Assembly (NCBI GenBank): GCA_025062045.1 | Contig: JANXAF010000010.1 | Coordinates: forward strand, 30,704-64,383 | From: Thermodesulfobacteriota bacterium | GTDB taxonomy: Bacteria; Desulfobacterota; Syntrophorhabdia; Syntrophorhabdales; JANXAF01 | DNA length: 33,680 nucleotides | Direction: 5' to 3' | In this document: positions 1 through 8,017 of the stretch, in pieces | Layout: each line of letters opens with the position of its first letter | How positions within the stretch are numbered: the stretch's first letter is position 1 | Program-made: the position numbers and the translations under genes | Notes under the pieces: model-generated | Databases searched by the model: none | Told to the model about the DNA's origin: nothing | What the model saw: only the letters and a program-made list of their open reading frames with translations

Positions 1-2
1 TT

Positions 3-1139
3 CTCAGGGAAGGAATTTTTCTCAGACGAACTAACCGTTTTGTTTGCGAATGCGCAATTGACGGTGAACAGACTTTCGCACACCTTCCAAATTCAGGAAA
101 ACTGATGGAACTTCTTACTGAAAATAGGAAGGTTTACGTGGTAAAAAATGATAAGGGAAAGTTGCCTTTTAAAATCCGGTTTGTGGAAAAGGATGGTCTA
201 AAAATTCTCGTTGATACAGTTCTCACTAATCAACTGGTATGTCATTTAGTAGAACGTGATTTGATCCCTTCCCTTGTCGGTTACAGGGTCCTAAAGAAAG
301 AAGTGCCGGTCAACCGAAGAAGGATCGATTTTATTTTGGAAAAAGATGGAAGGAAGCTCTGTCTTGAGGTTAAGAATTCAACCCTTTTTAGAACCGTTCT
401 CTCCATGTTTCCCGACTGCCAAACAGAAAGAGGAAGGTCCCACATCAAAGAGCTCCTAAAACTTAAAAATGGGGACACGGACGCTGGAATCTTATTCGTC
501 GTTAGCTCTCCAACTGTCAAGTATTTTCTTCCCGACTTCCACAACGATTTTCACTTTGCCAGAGAGCTTTTTTTGGCATCTGAAAAAATTTGGATTGGTG
601 CAATTTCTTTCGGCTTTGGCGAGGATCTCTCAATTTCGGAAGTAAAAGAGCTTTCTATCCCTTGGCATGAGCTTATCAAGGTAAAGAAGGATTCAGGGGT
701 TTACTTATTAGGTCTAAAGATCGAAAAAGACGTGGATCTCCAAATAGGAGCCCTGGGACAGGTTTCCATAAGAAGCGGTTACTATGTCTATTCCGGATCC
801 GCAAAAATGTGTCTTAAAAAAAGAATCGAAAGGCATGGGAGGAAAAAAAAGAAAGTTTTTTGGCACATAGATTATCTCACATCAAAATTTAGACCCTACT
901 TTCACCTTCCCGTAAGAATCGATAAGCCCTATGAGTGTTACATAGCTCGTAGGCTTGCTGCGATGTGTGATTGGATAATACCGAATTTCGGCTCCTCAGA
1001 CTGCAAATGCTTAAGCCATCTTTTCGGATTTGAAAAGGACCCATTAAAAAATGAAAGATTTATAGATTTCGTACTTTACTTAAGACTAGGTTTAATAGAA
1101 GAAAGGCTCGAAATGATTGAGAAGGAACATTTTCTGTGA
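3..1139 (+). CDS. sfsA: SfsA-type nuclease fused to C-terminal DUF123 domain (5' end outside window)
   Basis: The reading frame is open from base 3, and the 34 codons before the first ATG (105) already match the SfsA N-terminus (RRTNRFVCECAI, then AHLPNSGKLMELL). The true start is therefore a few codons upstream of the window. Numbering from the ATG at 105, the SfsA body covers about residues 1-190 and carries a PD-(D/E)xK-like nuclease core: D75 in RRRIDFIL, then E88 and K90 in LEVKNS. Residues about 197-310 form a DUF123 (GIY-YIG-like) domain with GVYLLGL, YYVYSGSA, ECYIARRL and FGSSDCKCLSHLFGF. SfsA proteins bind nucleic acid and are thought to be DNA/RNA nucleases; the name from sugar fermentation is historical. 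DUF123 is also known fused to endonuclease III in archaea. The nitroreductase follows directly. The domain calls are firm; the substrate is unknown. Confidence 0.9.
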   Translation, partial: LREGIFLRRTNRFVCECAIDGEQTFAHLPNSGKLMELLTENRKVYVVKNDKGKLPFKIRFVEKDGLKILVDTVLTNQLVCHLVERDLIPSLVGYRVLKKEVPVNRRRIDFILEKDGRKLCLEVKNSTLFRTVLSMFPDCQTERGRSHIKELLKLKNGDTDAGILFVVSSPTVKYFLPDFHNDFHFARELFLASEKIWIGAISFGFGEDLSISEVKELSIPWHELIKVKKDSGVYLLGLKIEKDVDLQIGALGQVSIRSGYYVYSGSAKMCLKKRIERHGRKKKKVFWHIDYLTSKFRPYFHLPVRIDKPYECYIARRLAAMCDWIIPNFGSSDCKCLSHLFGFEKDPLKNERFIDFVLYLRLGLIEERLEMIEKEHFL

Positions 1140-1162
1140 TAAAAAAGGACGGAGGTCAAATA

Positions 1163-1726
1163 ATGGATCTTATGAAAGTCATACATGAAAGGCAAAGCAT
1201 AAGAAAGTATAAAGAAGACGAGGTACCTGAAGAGATCCTTCTCGAGATCATTGATGCGGCAAGAAGATCGCCCTCCTGGGCCAATAGTCAGACCTGGCGG
1301 TTTGTGATCGTAAAGGACAAAAGCGTAAAGGAGGCTTTGGCAAAGACATTGACAGAGAATAACCCGGCCAAAGAGGCGGTAACAAAGGCTCCAATACTTG
1401 TGTGTCTTGTTTCTGAAAAGGGTGTTTCTGGCTTCAGAAAGGGTGTTCCAAGAACTTCAAAAGGAGACTACTACATGTTTGATGCGGGTATCGCTATGGA
1501 ACACATCGTTCTTGCGGCATGGAATTTTGGATTAGGAACGTGCCATATCGGAGCTTTCAACCATGAAGAAGCAGAGAAAATACTTGGAGTACCTGAAGGC
1601 TATACGATAGTAGCAATGAGTCCCATCGGGTATTTCGACGAAAAACCAAACGTAACTCCGAGAAAGCCTTTAAAGGAGATTCTTTTTCTTAACAGATTCG
1701 GAAACCCATACATAAATGAACCATGA
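1163..1726 (+). CDS. Nitroreductase-family FMN oxidoreductase
   Basis: The 187-residue product has the nitroreductase fold signatures: ERQSIRKYKEDEVP near the N-terminus (FMN phosphate and ribityl contacts), ARRSPSWANSQTWRFVIV, and the C-terminal GTCHIGAF and VAMSPIGYF segments. Family members are usually FMN-bound homodimers that use NAD(P)H to reduce nitro compounds, quinones or flavins; the substrate cannot be told here. I chose the ATG at 1163 because GGAGGT lies 6 nt upstream. The frame also opens at a GTG at 1136 overlapping the sfsA stop, which would add nine unconserved residues. The stop overlaps the next gene's ATG (ATGA), so it is probably translationally coupled to the aminotransferase and part of one sfsA-led operon. 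Confidence 0.9.
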   Translation: MDLMKVIHERQSIRKYKEDEVPEEILLEIIDAARRSPSWANSQTWRFVIVKDKSVKEALAKTLTENNPAKEAVTKAPILVCLVSEKGVSGFRKGVPRTSKGDYYMFDAGIAMEHIVLAAWNFGLGTCHIGAFNHEEAEKILGVPEGYTIVAMSPIGYFDEKPNVTPRKPLKEILFLNRFGNPYINEP

Positions 1727-2829
1727 AGATACCGTTGGTCAATCTCAAGGCCCAGTATAGGAAAGTCAAAAAGGAAATCCTTGCGGGTCTAAAACAGATT
1801 CTTGATGAACAAAAGCTCGTTTTGGGAGAGTACTGCCAGCTTCTCGAAGAAAAAATTGCTACTTACATAGGTGTTCCTTACGCTATTTCGTGTGCAAATG
1901 GAACTGACGCTTTAATTCTTTCTTTGCGAGCTCTCGACATAGGCATCGGTGACGAAGTTATAACCACACCTTACACTTTTTTTTCGACCGCAAGTTCGAT
2001 AACACTTGTGGGGGCTAAACCTGTATTTGTGGATATAGAGCCAAGATTCATGAATATAGATCCAACAAAAGTTGAAGACGCCATTACGGAAAGAACAAGG
2101 GCAATAATCGTCGTTCATCTATTTGGTAAAATCTGTCAGATTGATAAGATAATGGCCATTGCAGAAAAGCACAAGTTATACGTGATAGAGGATATGGCCC
2201 AGTCGATCGGTGCCAAAAAAGATGGCAAAATGGCCGGATCCTTTGGACACGTCTCTGCTTTAAGCTTTTATCCAACAAAAAACTTAGGGGGAATCGGCGA
2301 GGGCGGGATGGTATTGACCTACGATGAATCTATAGCAAAAAAGGCAAAAAAGTTGAGAGTCCATGGAATGGATGAGAAGCCTTACACCCATGATCTTATA
2401 GGTATAAATAGCAGGCTCGACGAGATAAAAGCCTACGCACTTTGCGCGAAATTTCCTTACCTGGAGGAATGGAACAAAAAGAGAATAGAAAACGCAAAAT
2501 ACTATAATTCGGCTTTTAAAGATCTGCCACTTGTTCTTCCCGAGTTAGAAGACGATGGATCCCACGTATTCCATCAATATGTGATAAGGACAGAAAAAAG
2601 GGATGAACTCAAGGAATTCTTAGAGAAAAAGGGGATACAGACAGGGATATACTATCCGTTACCCTTACACCTTCAGAAGTGTTTTTTGTACTTAGGGTAT
2701 AAAAAGGGGGATTTTCCCTGCTCTGAAGAGGCTTCAAGAACAAGTCTTGCCATCCCTGTGTATCCTGAACTCAAAGAGAGAGAGAAAGAGTATATAGTAC
2801 GATGCGTAAAAAAGTTTTTTAAGAGATAG
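1723..2829 (+). CDS. DegT/DnrJ/EryC1-family PLP-dependent sugar aminotransferase
   Basis: The 368-residue product has the full-length DegT/DnrJ/EryC1 fold. The PLP lysine is K186 in SFYPTKNLGG, the cofactor-ring aspartate is D157 in VIEDMAQ, and GTDAL at 60-64 contacts the phosphate. TPYTFFSTASS and the late HVFHQYVIR and GIYYPLPLHLQ segments are typical of the sugar-aminotransferase group (WecE, ArnB, PglE, DesV-like). These enzymes transfer an amino group, usually from glutamate, to a nucleotide-linked keto-sugar for surface polysaccharides. No sugar-pathway genes are next to it, so the substrate is open. It starts inside the nitroreductase stop and ends tail-to-tail with ahbD, overlapping it by 11 nt, so there is no room for a conventional terminator between the two operons. 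Confidence 0.88.
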   Translation: MKIPLVNLKAQYRKVKKEILAGLKQILDEQKLVLGEYCQLLEEKIATYIGVPYAISCANGTDALILSLRALDIGIGDEVITTPYTFFSTASSITLVGAKPVFVDIEPRFMNIDPTKVEDAITERTRAIIVVHLFGKICQIDKIMAIAEKHKLYVIEDMAQSIGAKKDGKMAGSFGHVSALSFYPTKNLGGIGEGGMVLTYDESIAKKAKKLRVHGMDEKPYTHDLIGINSRLDEIKAYALCAKFPYLEEWNKKRIENAKYYNSAFKDLPLVLPELEDDGSHVFHQYVIRTEKRDELKEFLEKKGIQTGIYYPLPLHLQKCFLYLGYKKGDFPCSEEASRTSLAIPVYPELKEREKEYIVRCVKKFFKR

Positions 2830-3826
2830 TGCAGAGAGGCTCTTCTTCCATAAAATCTCCGAATTCTTCGTAGGCCCGCGCCCGGCATCCGCCGCATATT
2901 TTTATGTATCTACATTTGCCACATCTCCCCTGGTACTCCCTAAAGTTCCTAAGTCTTAAAAAAACTTCTGATTTTTCCCACACGTATCTTACACCATGAG
3001 CTCTAACATCCCCTGAAGGTATCTCCAGATATCCGCAAGGCTGGGCAACACCCACATGGGAAATGAACATGAAACTCTTTCCTGCAAGACATCCACTCCC
3101 TCTTAATTCTTCTCCCTCTTCTTTAAGTATCCTGTAATACTGGGGAGCACAGGTGACCTTGATTTCTATCTCTTTTCTTTGTGCCAACTCGTAGATTCTC
3201 TTCAGTGTCTTTTCGTATTCCATCGCCTCAAGTCCTTTGTCTTTTATGCTCTTTCCTCGACCGACAGGCACGAAGAAAAAAAGGTGCCATGCGCAGGCAC
3301 CAAGAGATTTTGTCAGTTCAAAAATAGATTCTATCTCTCTTATGTTTAAAGAAGTTATCGTCGTATTTATCTGAAAGGGCATCCCCTCTTCATTTAGTAT
3401 CTTCGTAGCCTCAATCACACAATCAAACGATCCTTCAACACCCCTCAATCCATCGTGGGATTCTTTGTCCTTTCCATCTAGGCTGAGACTTATTCTCTTT
3501 ATTTCTAAAGCTTTTAGGATCCTAACAGTTTCCTTTGTGAGCAAACTCCCATTTGTCGCAAAAACCATATGGAGACCCTTTTTTATACTTCCGTGTTCCA
3601 CTATCTCGAAGATATCCTTCCGCAGAAGGGGTTCGCCACCTGTAAGTATAATTATCGGGGAAGAAAAAGAGGCTATTGAATCGATGATCGATTTGCACTC
3701 AGAAGTAGTGAGCTCTCCTTGAGGCACCTCCTTCGTTGCTGAGGCCCGGCAGTAGAGACACTCAAGGTTGCAGGACCTTGTAAGTTCCCAGGCTACTATC
3801 CTTAAAGGGAACCCTCTCTCATCCAC
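2819..3826 (-). CDS. ahbD: AhbD-like heme synthase, radical SAM/SPASM
   Basis: The 335-residue product opens with RIVAWELTRSCN and carries the radical SAM 4Fe-4S motif C19-x3-C23-x2-C26. The glycine-rich ILTGGEPLLR follows, and a C-terminal SPASM-like set of cysteines includes CGKCRYIKICGGC. AhbD catalyses the last step of siroheme-dependent heme synthesis, the oxidative decarboxylation of the two propionates of Fe-coproporphyrin III to give heme b. The assignment rests on this sequence pattern together with hemB and ahbC directly upstream, the arrangement seen in sulfate reducers. Translation probably starts at a GTG (3826) inside the end of hemB, a 25-nt overlap that suggests coupling. There is no strong Shine-Dalgarno sequence. 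Related SPASM enzymes such as NirJ or peptide maturases are less likely in this context. Confidence 0.82.
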   Translation of the reverse strand: MDERGFPLRIVAWELTRSCNLECLYCRASATKEVPQGELTTSECKSIIDSIASFSSPIIILTGGEPLLRKDIFEIVEHGSIKKGLHMVFATNGSLLTKETVRILKALEIKRISLSLDGKDKESHDGLRGVEGSFDCVIEATKILNEEGMPFQINTTITSLNIREIESIFELTKSLGACAWHLFFFVPVGRGKSIKDKGLEAMEYEKTLKRIYELAQRKEIEIKVTCAPQYYRILKEEGEELRGSGCLAGKSFMFISHVGVAQPCGYLEIPSGDVRAHGVRYVWEKSEVFLRLRNFREYQGRCGKCRYIKICGGCRARAYEEFGDFMEEEPLCTIS

Positions 3827-4788
3827 TTAGCTATATCCTTGGCAAAGTATGTGATGATGATGTCTGCCCCAGCTCGCCTTATCGATGTTGTAAGTTCCAC
3901 AACAAGACTTTTGTAATCTATAAATCCAGTTTTTGCCGCCTCTTTGACCATGAGATATTCACCACTCACAGAATATGCGGCAATTGGCACATTGAATGTC
4001 GATCTTGCAAGACCTATGATGTCTAAATAAAAGATGGCAGGTTTGACCATAACGATATCCGCACCCTCCGCAATATCGAGCTCTATCTCTTTTAACGCTT
4101 CTTTCTTGTTAGGATAATCCATCTGATAGGAACGTCTATCTCCAAACTGAGGTTTTGACTCGGCAGCGACTCTAAAAGGTCCGTAAAGAGAGGAGGCGTA
4201 CTTTGCGGAGTAACTCATGATCGGAATATGTGAATATCCATTCGAATCTAGCTCTCTCCTTATTGCTTGGACTCTTCCGTCCATCATATCGGATGGAGCA
4301 ACGATGTCTGCCCCAGATTCTGCGTGGGAAAGAGCCACTTTTGCGAGTATTTTTATAGTCTCATCGTTGTCAACGGTGTCACCTTTAAGCACACCACAAT
4401 GTCCGTGGCTTGTGTATTCGCATAGGCACACATCCGTTATTACAACTAAGTCATCGCCAAAGGCTTTCTTTATTTTTTTTACCGTCTTTTGGATTATTCC
4501 ATCTTCTCTGTAGGCTTCACTTCCTACCTCATCTTTCCTTCCCGGTATTCCAAATAAAAGCACCGATCTTATCGATAGATTTAAGAGTTCTTCGATTTCC
4601 CTAAGTAGACCATCGGGTGAGAATTGGTATATGCCGGGCATAGAAGGAATCTCAGTCTTCATTTGCGTCATCTCTTTGACGAATAACGGATAGACTAAGT
4701 AATTTAGGGAAAGATGGGTCTCTCTTATGAGGTTTCTAAGTATTTCAGTCTTCCTTAGCCTTCTGGGCCTTGAAAAAGGATACCCCAT
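3802..4788 (-). CDS. hemB: Delta-aminolevulinic acid dehydratase (porphobilinogen synthase)
   Basis: This enzyme condenses two 5-aminolevulinate molecules to porphobilinogen in the cytoplasm, feeding siroheme, corrinoids and heme. The 328-residue product shows the Schiff-base lysines K196 (SYSAKYASSLYGPFR) and K249 (IVMVKPA). Its zinc-site cysteines C121, C123 and C131 (DVCLCEYTSHGHCG) mark the zinc-dependent class. I use the ATG at 4788 because MGYPFSRPRRLR is the usual family N-terminus and GAGGAG lies 11 nt upstream. The frame is also open to a GTG at 4821, which would overlap ahbC. The gene sits between the two Ahb radical SAM genes, 2 nt after ahbC, so precursor supply and the last heme steps are made from one transcript. 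Confidence 0.95.
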   Translation of the reverse strand: MGYPFSRPRRLRKTEILRNLIRETHLSLNYLVYPLFVKEMTQMKTEIPSMPGIYQFSPDGLLREIEELLNLSIRSVLLFGIPGRKDEVGSEAYREDGIIQKTVKKIKKAFGDDLVVITDVCLCEYTSHGHCGVLKGDTVDNDETIKILAKVALSHAESGADIVAPSDMMDGRVQAIRRELDSNGYSHIPIMSYSAKYASSLYGPFRVAAESKPQFGDRRSYQMDYPNKKEALKEIELDIAEGADIVMVKPAIFYLDIIGLARSTFNVPIAAYSVSGEYLMVKEAAKTGFIDYKSLVVELTTSIRRAGADIIITYFAKDIAKWMREGSL

Positions 4789-4790
4789 TC

Positions 4791-5933
4791 TTACGAGATC
4801 TCCTCGTCGGTCAGATAGCACTGAGGATCAGGAGCCCAAAGATCGCTAGTTTTCGCATAGGCTCTCACCCTGAAATTTCCACCACATATGTCGATGAATC
4901 TACACCTTGCACACCTTCCCGTCAAAAACGACTTTTTATTCCTTAAGGCCTTTATAAGCCCATCGTTACTTAGGATCGAGCCCAAGGACCTTTCTTTTAA
5001 GTTGCCTAACGTATAATCTTTCCAAAACTGGTCTGGATGAACATCCCCTCTTTCATCGATAGAGACAATACCGATCCCTGAGAGGTTTCCCCCATTTTTG
5101 AGAAGGAACTGGTAAACCTCTTTAGCCCTTTTTGGATCCTCTCTTAAAAGCTTTAGATAAACATACGGTCCGTCCGCGTGGTTATCCACAGTGAGAACTT
5201 CAACTCTTCTATTTTTGGCATATATGGCTTTCGTTCGCTCAATTATGTAATCCAAAACTCTTCTTCTAGTTTCATGATCAAGATCTAGATCCATAAGGCT
5301 CTTTGCCCGTCCAGAATAGACAAGATGATAAAAACAGAGCCGGTCGATATCTTCATCCTCAAAAAAATCGAAGATTTCAGGAATATGATGATAGTTCTCC
5401 TTCGTTATCGTGAATCTTATACCAATTTTGATTTTTGCCTCCTTGCAGTTGCGTATCCCTTCTTTTGCCTCATCGAAGGCTCCTAGTCTTCCACGGAAAA
5501 GATCGTTAACATCGCCTACCCCGTCTAGGCTTACGCCAACGTAAGAGATTCCACTTTCGGCAAGTTGCTCGGCCACTTTCTTGGTAATCAGAGTCCCGTT
5601 TGTTGAAAGCACCGTTCTTAGTCCCAACATCTTTGCATGCTTTAAAAGCTCGAATATGTCGTGGCGGAGAAGGGGTTCCCCACCAGAAAAAAGAATGACA
5701 GGGACTCCAAAAGAGGCAAAATCCTCTATGATCTCCTTAGCTTCTTTGGTATCGATAATCGATTCCTCGTTTTGGCCCGGCTCTGCGTTTGCATAGCAAT
5801 GCTTGCAGAAAAGATTGCAACTTTTTGTTATATTCCATACCACAACAGGTTTTCTTTTATCGGGAGGAGTCCCGTAGCGGACTTCGTCGAAACTTTCCTT
5901 TGCACCGCAGTAAAGCTTCGTGATACTTACCAA
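4791..5933 (-). CDS. ahbC: AhbC-like 12,18-didecarboxysiroheme deacetylase, radical SAM/SPASM
   Basis: The 380-residue product begins SITKLYCG and has the radical SAM cluster C39-x3-C43-x2-C46 in CNLFCKHCYANAEP, then LFSGGEPLLR, and a C-terminal SPASM region with CARCRFIDICGG and a final conserved cysteine near the end. AhbC removes the acetate side chains of 12,18-didecarboxysiroheme to give Fe-coproporphyrin III. The segment CFYHLVYSGRA and the long central region separate it from AhbD next door. The start is a TTG at 5933 with GAGGG 4 nt upstream; no in-frame ATG precedes it. It follows the small exported protein by 7 nt. The NirJ branch of heme d1 synthesis is similar, but no other heme d1 genes are present here. 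Confidence 0.84.
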   Translation of the reverse strand: MVSITKLYCGAKESFDEVRYGTPPDKRKPVVVWNITKSCNLFCKHCYANAEPGQNEESIIDTKEAKEIIEDFASFGVPVILFSGGEPLLRHDIFELLKHAKMLGLRTVLSTNGTLITKKVAEQLAESGISYVGVSLDGVGDVNDLFRGRLGAFDEAKEGIRNCKEAKIKIGIRFTITKENYHHIPEIFDFFEDEDIDRLCFYHLVYSGRAKSLMDLDLDHETRRRVLDYIIERTKAIYAKNRRVEVLTVDNHADGPYVYLKLLREDPKRAKEVYQFLLKNGGNLSGIGIVSIDERGDVHPDQFWKDYTLGNLKERSLGSILSNDGLIKALRNKKSFLTGRCARCRFIDICGGNFRVRAYAKTSDLWAPDPQCYLTDEEIS

Positions 5934-5940
5934 GGCTCCC

Positions 5941-6249
5941 TCACTTTTTGATTATCTTTTTTGCGTAAAGATCCTTTGTCCTCTCGTAAATTAAGGTAAC
6001 CCTATCGCCCACCTTTATATCCTTTAAATCCCCCTTTTTGCCTTTTATCTCCACCACCGTCTCCGGAGTAATTATTACCCCAACAACCATTTCTGACTTT
6101 CCTATCATCTCCGAAACAACGATAGCAGTTCCTTTAGGGTCGATCGCCTTCACATTTCCAGTAAATGTTCTTAAAGCCTCCGAGGAATAGGCATGACTTA
6201 AAATAAGGAGTGAAAAAATGAAAAAGGCAAAGACCTTGCTTTTTTTCAT
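5941..6249 (-). CDS. Small exported protein of unknown function
   Basis: The product is 102 residues. MKKSKVFAFFIFSLLILSHAYSSEA is a clear signal peptide (two lysines, a hydrophobic stretch, polar c-region), so the mature part of about 78 residues is probably periplasmic. The mature part alternates short beta-strand-like stretches (FTGNVKAIDPKGTAIVV, TVVEIKGK, VGDRVTLIYE), resembling small beta-barrel proteins of the DUF5666 kind. I do not recognise a specific family. The ATG at 6249 has a perfect AAGGAGGT 8 nt upstream; a longer reading from 6279 is less likely. It is the first gene of the ahbC-hemB-ahbD transcript, so a role linked to heme or cytochromes is possible but only suggested by position. 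Confidence 0.75.
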   Translation of the reverse strand: MKKSKVFAFFIFSLLILSHAYSSEALRTFTGNVKAIDPKGTAIVVSEMIGKSEMVVGVIITPETVVEIKGKKGDLKDIKVGDRVTLIYERTKDLYAKKIIKK

Positions 6250-6299
6250 GATCTTAAACCTCCTTGGAGCTTTTTTCACCTAATCATACCATAGAGCGG

Positions 6300-6309
6300 T
6301 ATAATTATA
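6300..6309. promoter_or_regulatory. Palindromic divergent -10 box between the heme operon and the GNAT/TraB operon
   Basis: TATAATTATA is a perfect palindrome that gives a consensus -10 hexamer on each strand: TATAAT at 6300-6305 (+) and at 6309-6304 (-). The + start codon is 20 nt downstream and the - gene starts about 55 nt downstream. Neither strand has a good -35 element at 17 nt. Overlapping divergent -10 boxes would make the two operons compete for polymerase. Confidence 0.4.
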
Positions 6310-6325
6310 AACAAGAACGGGTAAG

Positions 6326-7174
6326 ATGTTGGACCGAAAACTGGAACTTCGAATAAACGAATTAGCCTACGTTCCGGAACACGTAATCCCACTTATTACG
6401 GCTCTATCAAAGGGTGAACCCTTCTTTTCCGAGGGATTTCTTTATTTTAGGGGCGATTACTGGGTCATCTTCGTTGGATATCCCCTCGGACTTCCATACT
6501 CTGAAGAGAAAATCCTTAGTTCTCTCGACCGTATCTTCGACAGTTTCGATTTCGAGTACCTTTGGCTTATAGCTCCTAAGATTCCTAATCAACTGAAAGA
6601 AAAAGCTTCTTTGCAGAGCAAGGATCGATATTACATTTTAGAGCTTAACTCTTACATACCTCCAGAAAGGCTAATAAAGAAAGTCAACAACGCTTCATCT
6701 AGGGTTTCTTTGAAGATATCCAAGTCTTATACAGAGGAGCATCTAGCTCTAACAGAGGAGTTCCTTAAAGGTAAGGTTCTAGATCCATTCGTACTAGCCC
6801 TTTTTAAGACGATACCAACTTATATACGGGATGCCCAGCTTTCGTATCTCATTGAGGCCCGTGATTTAGCCGAGAATCTTTGCGGTTTCTATGTGATAGA
6901 TGCCCATGCAAAAGACTTTCTCGTGTACCTTTTGGGATGCAGAAAAACTTCTTTGGACATAAAATGTGTTTCTGACATACTCTTCTTAGAAATGGTAAAT
7001 CTTGCAAAGAAACTTGAAAAAAAATACATCCATCTCGGCTTGGGAGTAAGCGAGGGAATAAAGAGATTTAAAGAAAAGTGGGGTGGGAAACCATTTCTAC
7101 CCTATGAGTTTATAGAGGTAAGGAGGAAAAAAAATCTGCTCGAAAAAATAAAAAGACTGGAAAGGATCCTATAG
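6326..7174 (+). CDS. GNAT-fold (DUF2156/FemAB-like) protein, paralog A
   Basis: The 282-residue product has no signal peptide or membrane segment. Its C-terminal half looks like the acyl-transferase fold of the GNAT/FemAB/DUF2156 group: a long variable region, then YIHLGLGVSEGIKRFKEKWGGKP near residues 240-262. That segment has the G-x-x-x-FKEKWG pattern found at the end of the second acyltransferase half in FemAB-type proteins. It is clearly paralogous to the gene at 8011: both share YVPEH near the N-terminus, a KGE-x-FF motif, YYIL(E/D)L and the terminal FKEKWG-x-KP-x-LPY. It is the first gene of a four-gene operon, with a TATAAT 20 nt upstream and no strong Shine-Dalgarno sequence. The substrate is unknown; aminoacyl or acyl transfer is an inference from fold only. 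Confidence 0.7.
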   Translation: MLDRKLELRINELAYVPEHVIPLITALSKGEPFFSEGFLYFRGDYWVIFVGYPLGLPYSEEKILSSLDRIFDSFDFEYLWLIAPKIPNQLKEKASLQSKDRYYILELNSYIPPERLIKKVNNASSRVSLKISKSYTEEHLALTEEFLKGKVLDPFVLALFKTIPTYIRDAQLSYLIEARDLAENLCGFYVIDAHAKDFLVYLLGCRKTSLDIKCVSDILFLEMVNLAKKLEKKYIHLGLGVSEGIKRFKEKWGGKPFLPYEFIEVRRKKNLLEKIKRLERIL

Positions 7175-7180
7175 GGAAAA

Positions 7181-8017
7181 ATGGTTCCTTTTGGTTTTTG
7201 GTCGAAACCCCTAAGGATGGTATTTAGAGTTGAAAAGTCCGGAAAGATAAACTACATCTGTGGCACAGCCCACTTCTTCCCTTTTAGCTTCCGGAAATCG
7301 CTAAAGAAGCTGATTTCAAAGGTAAATATCGTCCTATTCGAGGGACCGCTAACTGAAAGCGACATGGAAAGAGTGGTGGCCTCAGGGTATGAAACGTCCA
7401 CTTCCACTTCGTTAATCGACCTATTAGACAAAAATACCCTTAGGATCTTGGAAGAAGAGTATGAATCTAGTAAAAGCAAAAATGAATCGGAGATTTCTAG
7501 ATATTTTGGCTACTTTCAGGGCAGATCAAAAAGTAGGCTTGAGATGGATCTTAGAGGCTTAAAACCGTGGATGTGCTTTTTTAGAATATGGGCATCTTTC
7601 CTCAAAGAGAGAGGATGGACCTACTCTTTAGATTTGGAAGCCCATGTTGTGGCAAAAAAGAAAAATAAGAAGATTCACTATCTTGAAAGCATCGATGAGC
7701 AAATCAGGGCACTTGAGGGAATTCCCGTAGAGAGGTTTGTGAAGTTTCTCAACCTCTTTCGGGATTGGGAACTTTTCGCAAAAAGGTATGCGTATTTTTA
7801 TTTGGAGGGTGATCTGGAGAACCTTCTAAGAACTACCGAGCTTTTCCCAACAAGATGTGAATCGGTGGTCGAAAAAAGGGATCCCGAACTTTATAGGAGA
7901 ATCTTGCCTTTTTTTGAAGAAGGATCGGCTTCTGCTTTTGTGGGTCTTACTCACATAAAAGGAATAGTAGAGAGGTTAAAAAGTGATGGGTTTTTCATCT
8001 TTCAGGACAAATGCTGA
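7181..8017 (+). CDS. TraB/GumN (TIKI-like) family protein
   Basis: The 278-residue product carries the family signatures: YICGTAHFFP (the GTxH motif), VLFEGPLTE, the central HYLESIDEQ, and near the C-terminus AFVGLTHIKGIVERLKSDGF. In animals the related TIKI proteins are metal-dependent proteases, and bacterial TraB/PrgY inhibits peptide pheromone activity. The GTxH histidine and the conserved glutamates belong to the presumed metal site. There is no signal peptide, so it is predicted to be cytoplasmic, unlike most GumN-type homologs. It starts 6 nt after paralog A and its stop overlaps the start of paralog B by 7 nt, so the three are surely co-transcribed. The family call is good; the substrate is unknown. 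Confidence 0.75.
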   Translation: MVPFGFWSKPLRMVFRVEKSGKINYICGTAHFFPFSFRKSLKKLISKVNIVLFEGPLTESDMERVVASGYETSTSTSLIDLLDKNTLRILEEEYESSKSKNESEISRYFGYFQGRSKSRLEMDLRGLKPWMCFFRIWASFLKERGWTYSLDLEAHVVAKKKNKKIHYLESIDEQIRALEGIPVERFVKFLNLFRDWELFAKRYAYFYLEGDLENLLRTTELFPTRCESVVEKRDPELYRRILPFFEEGSASAFVGLTHIKGIVERLKSDGFFIFQDKC

